Shown piece by piece: positions 21,527 to 33,393 of a stretch of 64,000 bases of DNA. Within the stretch, counting starts at the first letter, position 1. Every line of letters starts with the position of its first letter. Under the pieces are notes generated by a model. The model did no database searches, had not been told where the DNA came from, and was given only the letters and a program-made list of their open reading frames with translations. A program made the position numbers and the translations under genes. Origin of the DNA: Dimorphilus gyrociliatus (taxonomy: Eukaryota; Annelida; Polychaeta; Dinophilidae); the NCBI GenBank assembly GCA_904063045.1, contig CAJFCJ010000006.1, forward strand, positions 1 through 64,000, in the 5' to 3' direction.

Positions 21527-24500
21527 ATGAAGAAACTAGATTTGCTTCACCTTATATTAGTAGTTTTTCAAATTGTACAAACAATTTCAATTTGCCCGCT
21601 TGGAAGAGTTTCTGATATTAATAGATGTGAAGAGTATTATGACATTGAAGACAATACGTCTAAAGGTATCGAAGTGACTTAAAAATAGAATAAGATTACA
21701 ATTTAATGTTTTTTTCAGATATGTTTGTTTTTCTAAGCGGATACGACGCTTATGGAAATGATTTATATAATTTGAAACTTACCTTTGATGTTTGTTTACA
21801 AATATGCTTTGATGAACCGGATTGTTTTTTAATAACAAGAAGTAAACGGAATGAAATTTGCTATCTGAAACGAAAAATATATTTATCTCTTCAAAGTGAA
21901 GACACACAACCACAAAATACCTTTATAAGAAAGTGTGGCAGTTGTGAAACGGCCTATTTAATTGGTAATGAACAATACAGAATAACCTGATATCTAATAA
22001 GCAATTCATTATACGCAGATCGAGAAGAAGGCATATTATGCTCACACGAAGAAAATGCTAAAATTACAGGGAAACTCTGTGCCCAATATTTATATTTAAA
22101 AGCGGGAGGTTTATATAATAACTTTGAATTAGTTTATAAAATGATTGGAGATCTTTGGACTGACAAACCTCTAAAACAAATTCAAGATAATATCGACAAA
22201 AGTACTATCTGGAATCCAATCATAAATAGAGAGAATATCGCGTTATATCGTAAAGTTAAAGTTAATAATACTGCAGTGGACAATTATATTCCCTATCACG
22301 CAGTTGATGGTGTTAATTATCCAATAGTAGTAAGTTTCGTTAAGATAAGAGCTATTCATTTTTAATTAGCTCTCTATATTTTCATTTGTAATTTCATAGA
22401 ATCTTCAGGCTTGTGCCATATTTACAAATATTGACAATTCTGCGCCAGCTTATATAGAAGTTAACTTAGAATCAGTGATCAAACTTTATTGTTTAATAAT
22501 ATCAGAATCTAACAATAAGCAATTATCGGAAATTGTAATCTACAAACAATATACAACGGAAAAGCAGATTATTTGTAATGAAACTAAAAGAAAGGTAAAC
22601 TTAGATACAACATTCTACTGCAAAAATAACGATTCTGCTAAAATATTAAATTTGGAATATTTTAATAAATTAGAAATCTGCGAAATTAAAATATATCCAG
22701 GTAAAACTTGTCAAATAACTAGTTTACAGCTATTTCCCTTCTATTTTTTCTTTACAGACAATTTGGCATTAGGAAAGCCAGTTTTAAATTCTGCAAATTT
22801 CATGACAAACAATCAGTTTATTGAAGATAATCTTTTTAGATTAATTTTTATCGATCTAGAACAAGAATATTCTGTAAACTTCGTAGCTTTAAATTATACT
22901 AATCCACATGAAAAAAGTATAATAACAAGTTTATTTATCAATAAAAACGTATTCTATTTTAATGAAAATTAATAGATAATGTTACTTTCCAAATTCAATA
23001 CATTAAAAGTTTCTTACAACTGGACAATGAAGATTTAAAATTACATTCATACTCGAAAAACAATAGTATCAATTTTATTCGGAGGAAAGTTACTCAAAGA
23101 GCAAGATATTTAAATATCTATAGATTAAATGAGGACTTTTACGAAATAACATTTATACAAATTTATGGACAGCTGAAAAGTAAGTAATTTAAACTTTTAG
23201 TTAAAGTTAATTGTTAGATTTTGATTATCTCTTGTTACAGAACCAAATTTTCTTAATATTGCTTATAGAAAGCATATCTCTCTGTTGAATAGTTCGGATT
23301 ATGTTTTTAAATTAAATGACGGTAATTTCAATTCCTATAGTGAAATATCAGCAGATTCAATGATTGGGATTTATCTTGGTAAAATCTATGCAATTCAATC
23401 ATTCGCTTTACTCTATGGATTAAGTGTGTGTTCATCTATTATTATCTATCTCATTTTTCTTTTATATATGTATTTTTACTATTCAGATAATGAAACTGTT
23501 CAGTATTATTTATCCGCTTTCGTTAACAACACTATCGAGAGTCAAGATATCGATGAAAATATGCAATCTTGCATTGATAATAATGAACTAAATCTTCCTT
23601 TGAAATATCAATATTTTCACTTTCAATGTGATAATATTGTAAAAGGAAATCGTTTTATAGTATTAAATAAAAATTCTAGGATAATTATCAATGAAATTCA
23701 AATTTTTGGTCTAGAATTCAATGATGGGAATATAATACCAATTGAAGAAATTAAACAATTTCATACAAGTGACAGTGGGCCTATAGACGATTATCATTTC
23801 CATCATCCAATAAAGGCCTTCGACGGCTATCATGAGAACATAATTTCCGATTTAAGTAGGCATTCGTGTACCTTTTTTTATACAAAATTTAACTATGCCT
23901 GGTTAGCTATTGAGCTTTTCAATGAAATTTTATTAGAACAAATAGTAATTACCTACGGAAAATATGCAAATGAAGGTATTGTATGTTGTTTATACCAATA
24001 TAAAATGTTTTTTATTACTTTTTACCATAAAAGAAGTCTTAAGTGAATTTGACGTTTCTGTTGTACGAGAAAACGTTTCATTAACCAATTGGCCTTTTGT
24101 AACACGTCGAATCTGTAATTATAGAAATATTAAGAAACATNNNNNNNNNNNNNNNNNNNNNNNNNNNNNNNNNNNNNNNNNNNNNNNNNNNNNNNNNNNN
24201 NNNNNNNNNNNNNNNNNNNNNNNNNNNNNNNNNNNNNNNNNNNNNNNNNNNNNNNNNNNNNNNNNNNNNNNNNNNNNNNNNNNNNNNNNNNNNNNNNNNN
24301 NNNNNNNNNNNNNNNNNNNNNNNNNNNNNNNNNNNNNNNNNNNNNNNNNNNNNNNNNNNNNNNNNNNNNNNNNNNNNNNNNNNNNNNNNNNNNNNNNNNN
24401 NNNNNNNNNNNNNNNNNNNNNNNNNNNNNNNNNNNNNNNNNNNNNNNNNNNNNNNNNNNNNNNNNNNNNNNNNNNNNNNNNNNNNNNNNNNNNNNNNNNN

Positions 24501-25009
24501 NNNNNNNTAATAATTTTGAATTATATTCCGTTGAAAATGTTTTTATTGCATCGTCATTAAAGGTTTTTTGCGATGATTATAAAACGCAAGATGGTAATAT
24601 AACATCAAAATCTATACTTCGTTTTTATTGTAAAAGAACAATTATAGCAAAATATTTTGTATTAGAAAATTTAAATGGGATATTAAATATTAATCGTATT
24701 GTGTTCTATGGATGGAGTTGTAAGTTATGGATGAAAACATCGCTTAAAAACGAAATAGTAATATCTTTCTCTTTTATTATAGATTCGTTTAGAATAACTA
24801 CTACAAATGATATGTCTACTTTAGCAAGTTTTACGACCATCGAAGCGAAATCTTTTAGCATTTGTTGCAAAAGCTGCTTAATTTCTGTTAATTGCAAATC
24901 ATTTCTATATGAATGGAAAGATAAGATATGTTCAATTAGTGATAAAATCTTTGCGAAAAACTTTGAGAGCACAATCACCACGACAAACTATCACATGTTT
25001 TCAATATAA
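21527..25009 (+). CDS. array gene C: secreted PAN/FTP-lectin-like protein (interrupted by gap)
   Basis: Ten exons: 21527-21665, 21719-21934, 22019-22329, 22400-22700, 22758-22916, 22976-23179, 23241-23423, 23487-23975, 24034-24719 (contains the N gap), 24783-25009; about 970 residues. Signal peptide from the ATG at 21527. The EGF cysteine pattern of A and B is gone, leaving only two Cys in the mature exon 1 part. Exon 2 is PAN-like (C-L-Q-I-C). Exon 3 has the spacer motif KLCAQYLYLKAGG, then ENIALYRK. Later halves show DNLALGKPVLN, a sandwich half closing at FIQIYG, and KAFDGYHEN. The second sandwich's front half (exon 5, 159 nt) is the shortest in the array and lacks the DG...C segment of its counterparts. 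Exon 10 is PAN-like (C-C-K-S-C). Confidence 0.78.
24141..24507. other. assembly gap (367 N)
   Basis: Run of N inside exon 9 of array gene C. The reading frame on the left (codon starts at 24036 plus multiples of three) and on the right (codon start at 24719) differ by two bases at the stated gap size. The true missing length must therefore differ from 367 by one more or two fewer bases (modulo 3), unless the gap hides an extra intron. The same exon is uninterrupted in A, B, D and E (639-660 nt). Confidence 0.95.
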
Positions 25010-25628
25010 TATTTAAATACCCTTACAAACAATACATTTGAAAGCTAATGTAGTTTCGTAATTGATAAATGTTTGTACTAGGTAAATATCTAATAATAGT
25101 CTTTCTGCTATTAACTCTTATAAAATAGAATATTTATGAATAAGAAAAAATATGATAATATGCTATTATACAATACTTTGTTAACTGCTGTACCTTTTGA
25201 AATATAAAGACTAATTCTTTACTCTAATTGGTGTTTGTCATATCTTATATTCGAAGATTATTTTGCTTAGAATGGCATTAAATTCAAAGCAATCCTTGGG
25301 GGGGGGGGAGAGCAGAAGGGTAGTGTTTAGTTGCAATTCAAATAGTTCAATGATATTTAATAAGGCAATTACCAAGAAATCTATCTTTACCATCATTTTT
25401 ATTTCTTTGAATATTTAATAGCACTATTATTTTATTGCATATGTTTCAAAAAGATGTTTATTCAGTCAACTGTAAATGGAGTCACTACCTTAAATGATCA
25501 ATCTTGAATGAGAAGAAACAATTTCTATGGATAAACTTTAATTATTATTCTAAATTATTAAAGATATCTTTACTATACGATTTTCATTCTTGAAGTTTGT
25601 CCGTATAACTTTCAATATTTTGGTGGAA
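25010..25628. other. spacer between array genes C and D
   Basis: 619 nt, AT-rich, with a run of nine to ten G near 25298-25308 standing out from its surroundings. No exon is seen. Confidence 0.5.
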
Positions 25629-28600
25629 ATGTATTGTATTTATATTTTCATTTTTTGCTTTTCTATCAAAAATTTGAATGGAGCTTGCGATTATTTGAAC
25701 GCTTTTGATGATTCTGAATCTTGTATTATATATAATTATACGTCTACATCTGTTCAAGGTATTTAGATAAATATATCCAGAGATATCGTTTCTATATTGG
25801 ATCGGTTTTAATAAAATTTATCAAAGTTAAAGGCGTTGTGGCGATTAAGAAGTACATTTCACCAGGAAATAACCTTTTTCCTTCGTGTAAACTCATAGAA
25901 AATTTAAATGAAGCGATTGTATATTGTCAATCACATCAGAATTGCGTTGGATTTGTTTTTTCTATTCCACAGAGCTGTGTATTGTATAAATCCACAATTC
26001 ATTTAAACTATAGGCCAGGTTTCAGTTTCAAATATCTCGGCGACCAACCTAATTCAGCTCTATTTTACTTTCTAGGTTTGAAAAATGACTTTCTAATTTC
26101 ATTTAATAGAAATATATCTTTTCCTTTTAGATACGCAAGATATAAGATGTAATGCTATTGGGAATTCAGGTGATATTGTAGAGGATAAATATTGTTTTCA
26201 ATATCTTTTTTTAAAATCTGGTTGTTTACTGGACAATTTTGATATTACATACAAAAAGTACACAACATACTGGACAAATCAACCTTTTTCATTAATAAAA
26301 AACAGCTTTAATTCATTTTTAAATTCCTGTTTAGCTCATTTTTGTAATAGTAAATCATATCCCGTTAATGGCGGTTATAATTTGGCTTTATATAGATCAG
26401 TGAAGTCAAGCGGATACAATTCATCCGAATTTCATCCATATCACGCGGTTGATGGAGTTATTTACAGCATACTGGCAAGTAAAAATCCGTAAACTACAAC
26501 TTGTAACTATATTTCTATTGTGAGAAATATGCTAAAATCAAATAAATATACAAGAGTTTACAAAGATTCTATCAGCATCAAGTAAACAAATATTTGAAGG
26601 ATGCTTTTTAGAAACCTTTTAACACTAGAATTAGATCAACCGTTTTCCCGACAAGATAAAGATTCTTTCTAGAGGCGTTGCTTATATCTTCTATGATATA
26701 TAATTAATACTTTATTCTATTTATTAATCAATTGAACATTCAAAATGCAGTTATCTTCCTCCATTATGTTTCTCTTTTCTTCACCTTATTAAATTTAGAT
26801 TGTATCTTTGTTTTATCATTTTCCATTATAGCCTTTAATAATTCTTCTCTCTCAACAGCATACTGGCGGATGTACTATAGTTTTAGGTGACGAACTCCTG
26901 CAATATTACTTTGAAGTTAATCTAGATACTCCAACGATGATTGAAAATCTTGTTGTTTTTGAACATGAATTTTATGGAAATTCAAGTGATTATCGTGCAT
27001 ATATTGAATCAATTTCCTCAGAGAAGAAACCAATGTATAGTCTCGAATTGAATGAGAAAGCGAAAAGATATTTCTATATCATTGATATAGAAATGTCTGG
27101 AAAAGTTTATATCAATAGTACAAGTACATTTTCAATTTGTGAAATAAGAATTTATTCTGGTAAGGTTTATACAAAAGAAATTGTGTCAATTAGTCAAATA
27201 TATGTAAATATAAACAAATATATTCAGCTGATATTTCATTTGGAAAATCTCAATTCAATTTTACTAACACATCAACAAGTTTAAATACAAATCAGCCATC
27301 TTGGATTATTCTTGGAGACTTTTTAGCAACAATTTTAATTGATTTGGAAGGGATGTTTATTATTAATCTTATTGAATTAAACATTGAATATAGCAGTTTT
27401 GGTAAATTTTTGTCATTTACAATATAATAATTATACAAATATAATATTAAAATCTTTCAGTTAACGCTATTTTGGATGAAAACTATAGAGCCAGTATTTT
27501 TAAAGAAATCAATTCAATACAGTTAAATACCGGAGATACGTACAGTTGTAATAAGCGAAATGATTCAAATTTCATTTTAAATTGTGTCGGAATCTCTAAA
27601 GGAAAATATGTTCTATTCAAAGAGAGAAGAGATATTAATCATCCAATTGAAAATATTATAATTAGAGGTAGATTTTTATACAAAAAAGGTAAAATTTTAT
27701 TATTTTAATTTATTTAATTAGTTATTTAATTGAATTTATTTAATTATTAATGCAGACAAGAATATTGCTAAACATAAATCAATACGACAAACTTTTGATA
27801 ATCGATATTCAAGCAGAATTGCTGATGGATTGTTTAAAACGTTTTTAATATTTAAAAGAAAGAGCCAATTTTTTATTCACTTAGGAGCTTTATATAACGT
27901 TACCTCTTTTGCTATTTTTTTTCAAAGTAATCAAATACATTATCGATCTTTTTAGTTAAAAAGTTTATAATTTGTCTGTCTTTTTATTGAAAATTTGCTG
28001 TTAGGCGATAAGAATATTACTATAACTGCTTGGGCTAAATTTCAAACTAAAGATGGCAGTATAAATTCTTCAAACTGTGTTGAAAATTATGAGATCGGTG
28101 GAGATTTTATACATCAATTCCAACAAATTTATTGCCTTGGTTCCAACACAATTGGTCGATCATTTATAATAAGAAACAAATCTCCATTTGAGTTTAGTAT
28201 CAATGAAGTTCAAATTTTTGGTTCATTTCAACAATTACAATCCAAATTAATTTACTTAAATGAGATTAAAGCATTTTATTCAAGTAATAGTACTTCTGAA
28301 CAAATTCGCTATCAGAATGTACTTAAAGCATTTGATGGTAATCATAGTAGTTTAGTTACGGACTATCAACATCATTCTTGTATGTTTCTATTGAAAAGTG
28401 ATACTTTTTCATGGTTTATCATTCAACTTTACGATCCGTATCACTTATTATCTCTTAAAATAACACCTGGTGAATATATGAATAAAGGTAACATCAATAA
28501 GATATGAATGAAATTTTGAATAAAAATCGCTATTTCAATAGAAATTATAAACAATTTTGACGTATCAACATCATACCAACTGTCTTCTTTAATAGATTGG

Positions 28601-29498
28601 TCTCCTTACAAACCACGTCGTATTTGTAGATATTTACATAGAGAAAATATTAAACATGGATGGTTTTGGTTCCTTAAGTGTAAAAATAATTCATTTGGCA
28701 ACACAGTCGCCATTACCACCAGACACTCTGATATGAATATAATAGTAATATGCGAGATTGCACTATTTGGAGTAAAAACTAACTTGGACTTTGGAAAGAA
28801 AATGATCTTTAAGAAGCATTTCTTTATGGAAAATTACAATAAATTACAAGTATATTTCAAAGAAAGAATTCAACTGAGCGTCGATTATCCTAAAGTATTA
28901 ATAGTAGACACTGGTAAAAGGGTAAATATTAAGAAAGTAGACATACACTTCTCGAAACAAGGCTCTCCCTCTGGAAATTTTAAATTGTATATTGTTGATA
29001 ATTTTCTTAACTGTTCAGAAGAAGATTATAATGTATGCGATAATCACGATATACTGAAAGATGGACCGATATTGAATAACTCAGTAATTCAATACTTTTG
29101 TAAAAATGACATAGTAATGGGACGTTATTTTATTTTAAAAGGAGAGAATACAATAGAAATAGATGATATTAATTTTTTTGGAGAGATTTGTAAGTGTTGA
29201 ATAATAATAAATCATTTTATATAAATCAATAATGAGTTGTTTTATTCTATCTATAAAAGATTCATTTAAGCGGCTACTTGAAAAGAATTCAACAGCTTCA
29301 TTGAACCAAAAACCATTCGAAGAAATTTTTCAAGCAATCTTTTCAAACTGTAGTCAATTATGCTTTAAAAACAATAAATGTAAATCGTATATATTCAACG
29401 TAATAACGAGAAAATGTTCTCTTTACAAAGAAATTCTGGAATATATTAACCTTCATCTGAACAATTCAATAATGGGATTTTCCCTATTCAAATTATGA
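25629..29498 (+). CDS. array gene D: secreted PAN/FTP-lectin-like protein
   Basis: Ten exons: 25629-25758, 25833-26075, 26131-26474, 26859-27159, 27228-27401, 27461-27688, 27756-27926, 28005-28487, 28542-29189, 29260-29498; 986 residues. Signal peptide, no EGF pattern. Exon 2 is PAN-like. The exon 3 spacer has KYCFQYLFLKSGC and several W, then NLALYRSV...HAVDG. The sandwich halves show ISFGKSQ...TILIDLEG, KNIAKHKS...FFIHLGA and KAFDGNHS, with closing segments ICEIRIYSG and INEVQIFG. Exon 9 carries the R-R-I-C-R-Y block shared with the other copies and a last sandwich. Exon 10 has the PAN-like C-S-Q-L-C. Intron 3 (26475-26858, 384 nt) is five to seven times longer than in the other copies. It fits only with a GC donor (GCAAGT) if the conserved H-x-G-x-C start of exon 4 is to be kept. 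Confidence 0.8.
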
Positions 29499-29984
29499 TA
29501 AAAAACCAATTCGATAATGGTATGCCCTACTTTTGAAACTCTGACAATCATTTTGATTAAAACAAATCTAGATTATTCGTTAAAAAGGATACAAGATAGA
29601 AAAGATCAAGAGTCTTTTTTTTTGAAGATGCTTGTCTTTACGAGACAATTTATGAATTAATAAGATAATTGCTAACACATTTGGTCAAGAACTGTTACTA
29701 CTTTATTTTATCGCACATTTTGTATTTTTATTGTTCTATTGTTTTAATTATAAAAGATTTCATTGGACAGTATTTTCAATACAATACGAAAGAAGAACTA
29801 AATTATTCATATCTTATATATGAGTCAACTAGTTTATAGTATAATATCGATATTCAGTGTATTGCTTTAGGAAATTACTATCTCAGATATTGAAGTTTAT
29901 TCCATGAACAAACATTAGTTATATATACCATATTTTTCATATGATATTCACTATTCTTTCAAGCAGATTCACGTTTGTGTTAAA
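29499..29984. other. spacer between array genes D and E
   Basis: 486 nt, AT-rich, no exon seen. It must hold the 3' end of D and the promoter of E. Confidence 0.5.
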
Positions 29985-32900
29985 ATGAAATTTGCTCATA
30001 TTTTCCTCAAGTTTAAATCAACATTTTCAATTAATGTTTTTATAATTTTTTTATCATCTTTATCCAACTCTAACAGTTTGTTTTCACTAAATCAAGTGAA
30101 AAAAGATCCTGTATATTGTTCTTCTGTACTCTATGATACTTATGGTTAATAAACTTTAACTTTACGACAAAAATTCTTTTTCTCTTACTTCCGATTTTTT
30201 GCTTTTAGACGCAGTTGTCCTTTCATATGTAGATTTCACTGGCGAAACCTTTTTTTCAATGAAATATGACAGTTTTAACGATTGTATTGAAAATTGTTTA
30301 AGTAAATCTAAGTGCAGTGGTGCTACATTTTGGGATGATAAATGCTACTTTTATAAGAAGGTTAATTTAAATGAGAATTCTGGTCTAAAGAGAACAGGCT
30401 ATGCATATTCTTTCTATATTAGAAGTAAGTTTAAAAGTCTATATTACTTTTATAAAACTATCTAATATATAGCTCGAAAGATAAAGTGCGAGAATCCTGA
30501 ACATGAAAAGATAAAGGGAAAATACTGTGCTCAATATTTCTTTTTAAACCAAGGATGTACTTTTAGTAATTTTGAAAGTGCTTATGAGCAGTATAGCTAT
30601 CATTGGAAAAATAATCCTATTGAAGATATTGAAGCTCATGTTGAAAGTATTAAACAATCGACATTCTGCAAAAAAAGAATAAGTTCTGGAAGAATAAATG
30701 TTGCCCCTTTAGCGAAAATACATTTATCTGGAAATATTACGTCATCTCTACTTCATCCCTATCATATGATTGATGATGTTTTAATAAACAATGAGGCATG
30801 TTTGTAAATAATAAAGTTACTTTATTAATGCTGTTTATCTTATTTAGCATCTTGGGAGTTGCTCTTTTATTCTTAGAAATGATACAATTAATATTATTAC
30901 ACATTATTTATTTATACGTGTACAAAGTGTTACTATTCATGGAGCAAATGGCTATTCTCTCCCTCAAGTGGAAATTGCTTTAATTGACGAAACAGAAACG
31001 CTTATGGAATTAGCGAAAGAGAGTAATAGTCTCATGAAAACATTTTTTAGTCCATCGTTGAATCTAACTAAAATGATCAAAATAAATACGATTAATAACG
31101 ATATAAATGGCTGGATTATATGTGAAATACAGATATATACCTGTAAATTATCAACTTTCTCTAATAATTATAGAAAATAGCGTTGATTGTAATCTCTTTC
31201 AGATGATATTTCATATGGTAAACCTCAAATGAACTTGCAAAACGGCTTACCCAATTCTGCCGCTACTGGTACATGGTTAGAAACAGATGACCAGCTCCTT
31301 TTTAATACTTTAATTGACCTTCAAGCCGACTTTATGATTGAAAATGTACATATAGAATTTAATGGAATATCGAGTAACATTTAATTAACTATTTTTTATT
31401 AAAGATATACATTTAACAATTTATTATCCTTTTTTAAGCATTTTCTTCGGTCTACTATACTAAAGATATTAACGAAATAATGACAAATATCAAAACAAAA
31501 GTAATTTGTCAAAACAAGACAAATATCTTCCATTGTCCAATAGAATCTGAAGCAAGATATATTTTGATTGCAAGTAATACAATGAATCAATCTTCTATTA
31601 AAGATATATATGTGTCTGGGCAATATATTAAAAATTATATAGGTATATTTATTTTGATTAAAAACAAGATACAGTATTTACGAGACGAAGGATTTTTGAT
31701 CATTTTCTATTGAATTACAGTAAATGCTGCTTTAAAAAAGGTGATATATCTTTCTTCAAATAGGACTAGTCCGTATTTTGGAAATGATGGAAATTTCAAC
31801 AGTTATATCACTGTTATTCCTGAACAATATCTTACTGTTCATCTGGTTTATGTCTACGTTATTAGATCATTTTCACTACTTTTCTATAGTAAATAACAAT
31901 ATATTAATAAAAAATACCTTTTTTTCTATAAGAATGTCCTATTTTCTGTTAGATGTTGAATATTCAATTTTGATATCTACTGAAGTTTATGGGTCGGGCA
32001 ATAAACACTTTTGCATTGATGGTGCAGTTTTGGAACAGTCATCAGTTTATCAAATCAAAGAGTTTTTCTGTAAAAATTATATGGAAGGAGAATATTTCGA
32101 CCTAATCTCCTCCAAACAGTTTAGAATTTATGAACTTGAAATTTACGGAAGTAGAAAAGAATCATCTGAAATAATTAAATGGGATTTATTAGATTATTTC
32201 ACTTTAAGCTCACAAACTGATAATGATATAATATATAATAATCCTATAAAGGCTTTTGACGGTAAATATCAGAATGAGTTAAAGGATGATAATTTTAAAT
32301 CTTGTAGTAGAGTACCATTCTCAACTATAAGTAGATATAAATGGTATGCTGTTAGAATGAAAAATATATATTTAATTGAAGGATGCATATTAAATTTTGG
32401 GTCAACTGAAGGTGAGACTATAAGAGAATAAAGATTGTATATTCTCACGATAACCGTGTATGTAATTAATAGGCGTTCCCGATGAATTTGATGTATCAAC
32501 AACAAATGAAACCTTAGATACATTAACATGGCCTTCTGTTAGTCGGACTATATGTAAATATATAAAACCTGAAATGCCATATCAAATCTTTTGGCATATA
32601 ACCTGCTCTACTTTGGCTTATGCTAATTATTTGGTTGTTACCGACAGAGGTTCTTTGCAAACAAACTTAACACTTTGCGAATTGACACCTTTCGGAGCGG
32701 AAAGTAATCCTACAACTGGTAAACTGTTAAAGTATGATAAAATGATTCTAGAATCTTCGAATGGACTTTCTAAATCAATCGATATAAATTTAATTTCAAA
32801 TAGTTTAATAGAATACTCAAATGTTCAAAAGTTAATAATAGATTTGAAAATAACAGCGGTTATTTATTTTGTGACTCTACACTTTTCTCAAAAGACTTTA

Positions 32901-33393
32901 AATAACTCTGAAATAACTTTAGCACACACAAAAAACCGATCTTTTAATTATAGTACTTACGAAAAATATTCACCATCACACTTTGGACCAGTTTTGAATC
33001 AGACTATTTTTCAATTTCATAATGCCAATGAAGAGATATTAAAATACTTTAGTATTACTTTTAATGTTGACCACTATAGAGTAGCTAAAGTAGAACTTCA
33101 TGGAATGAGATGTAAGTACTATTTCTATTCTATTTTTAAATTGTCATAAGTATACATGTTTAAATTTATTTAAAGATGCTTTTAGAAGAACCAAATTCCG
33201 TAATGTAGAATCAAAAGTATTCGTCTTAACTACATCATTCTCAAAATGTTCTAACGAATGTTTAAGAATAGAAAATTGTAATACATTTGCCTATAATTCT
33301 GTCAAGAGGGAATGCACCTTATCATCTGAATTGTACAGTTATAAAAAACCAAACGAAAATAATCCTATAATGCTGTCATATTTTCCATTGTAA
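29985..33393 (+). CDS. array gene E: secreted PAN/FTP-lectin-like protein
   Basis: Ten exons: 29985-30144, 30209-30424, 30473-30795, 30848-31142, 31203-31373, 31439-31642, 31721-31888, 31953-32411, 32473-33111, 33176-33393; 950 residues. The N-terminus is longer than in the others, with the hydrophobic stretch near residues 15-30, so it could be a long signal peptide or a signal anchor. Exon 2 is PAN-like (C-I-E-N-C-L). The exon 3 spacer has KYCAQYFFLNQGC. The sandwich halves show ISYGKPQ...TLIDLQA and KAFDGKYQN, with closing segments such as ICEIQIY and IYELEIYG. Exon 9 has the R-T-I-C-K-Y block, exon 10 PAN-like C-S-N-E-C. Intron 3 (30796-30847) needs a GC donor (GCATGT); every nearby GT choice loses the frame. 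Confidence 0.8.

Noticed and set aside
26131-27159. Gene D as a pseudogene because no GT donor fits intron 3
   Set aside because: A consensus GC donor restores the frame exactly where the homologous introns lie, and all other exons are open and phase-matched.
30798-30983. 61-codon frame in the intron 3/exon 4 region of array gene E
   Set aside because: It is the shifted frame of exon 4. The frame that matches the other four copies is different and continues to the end of the gene.
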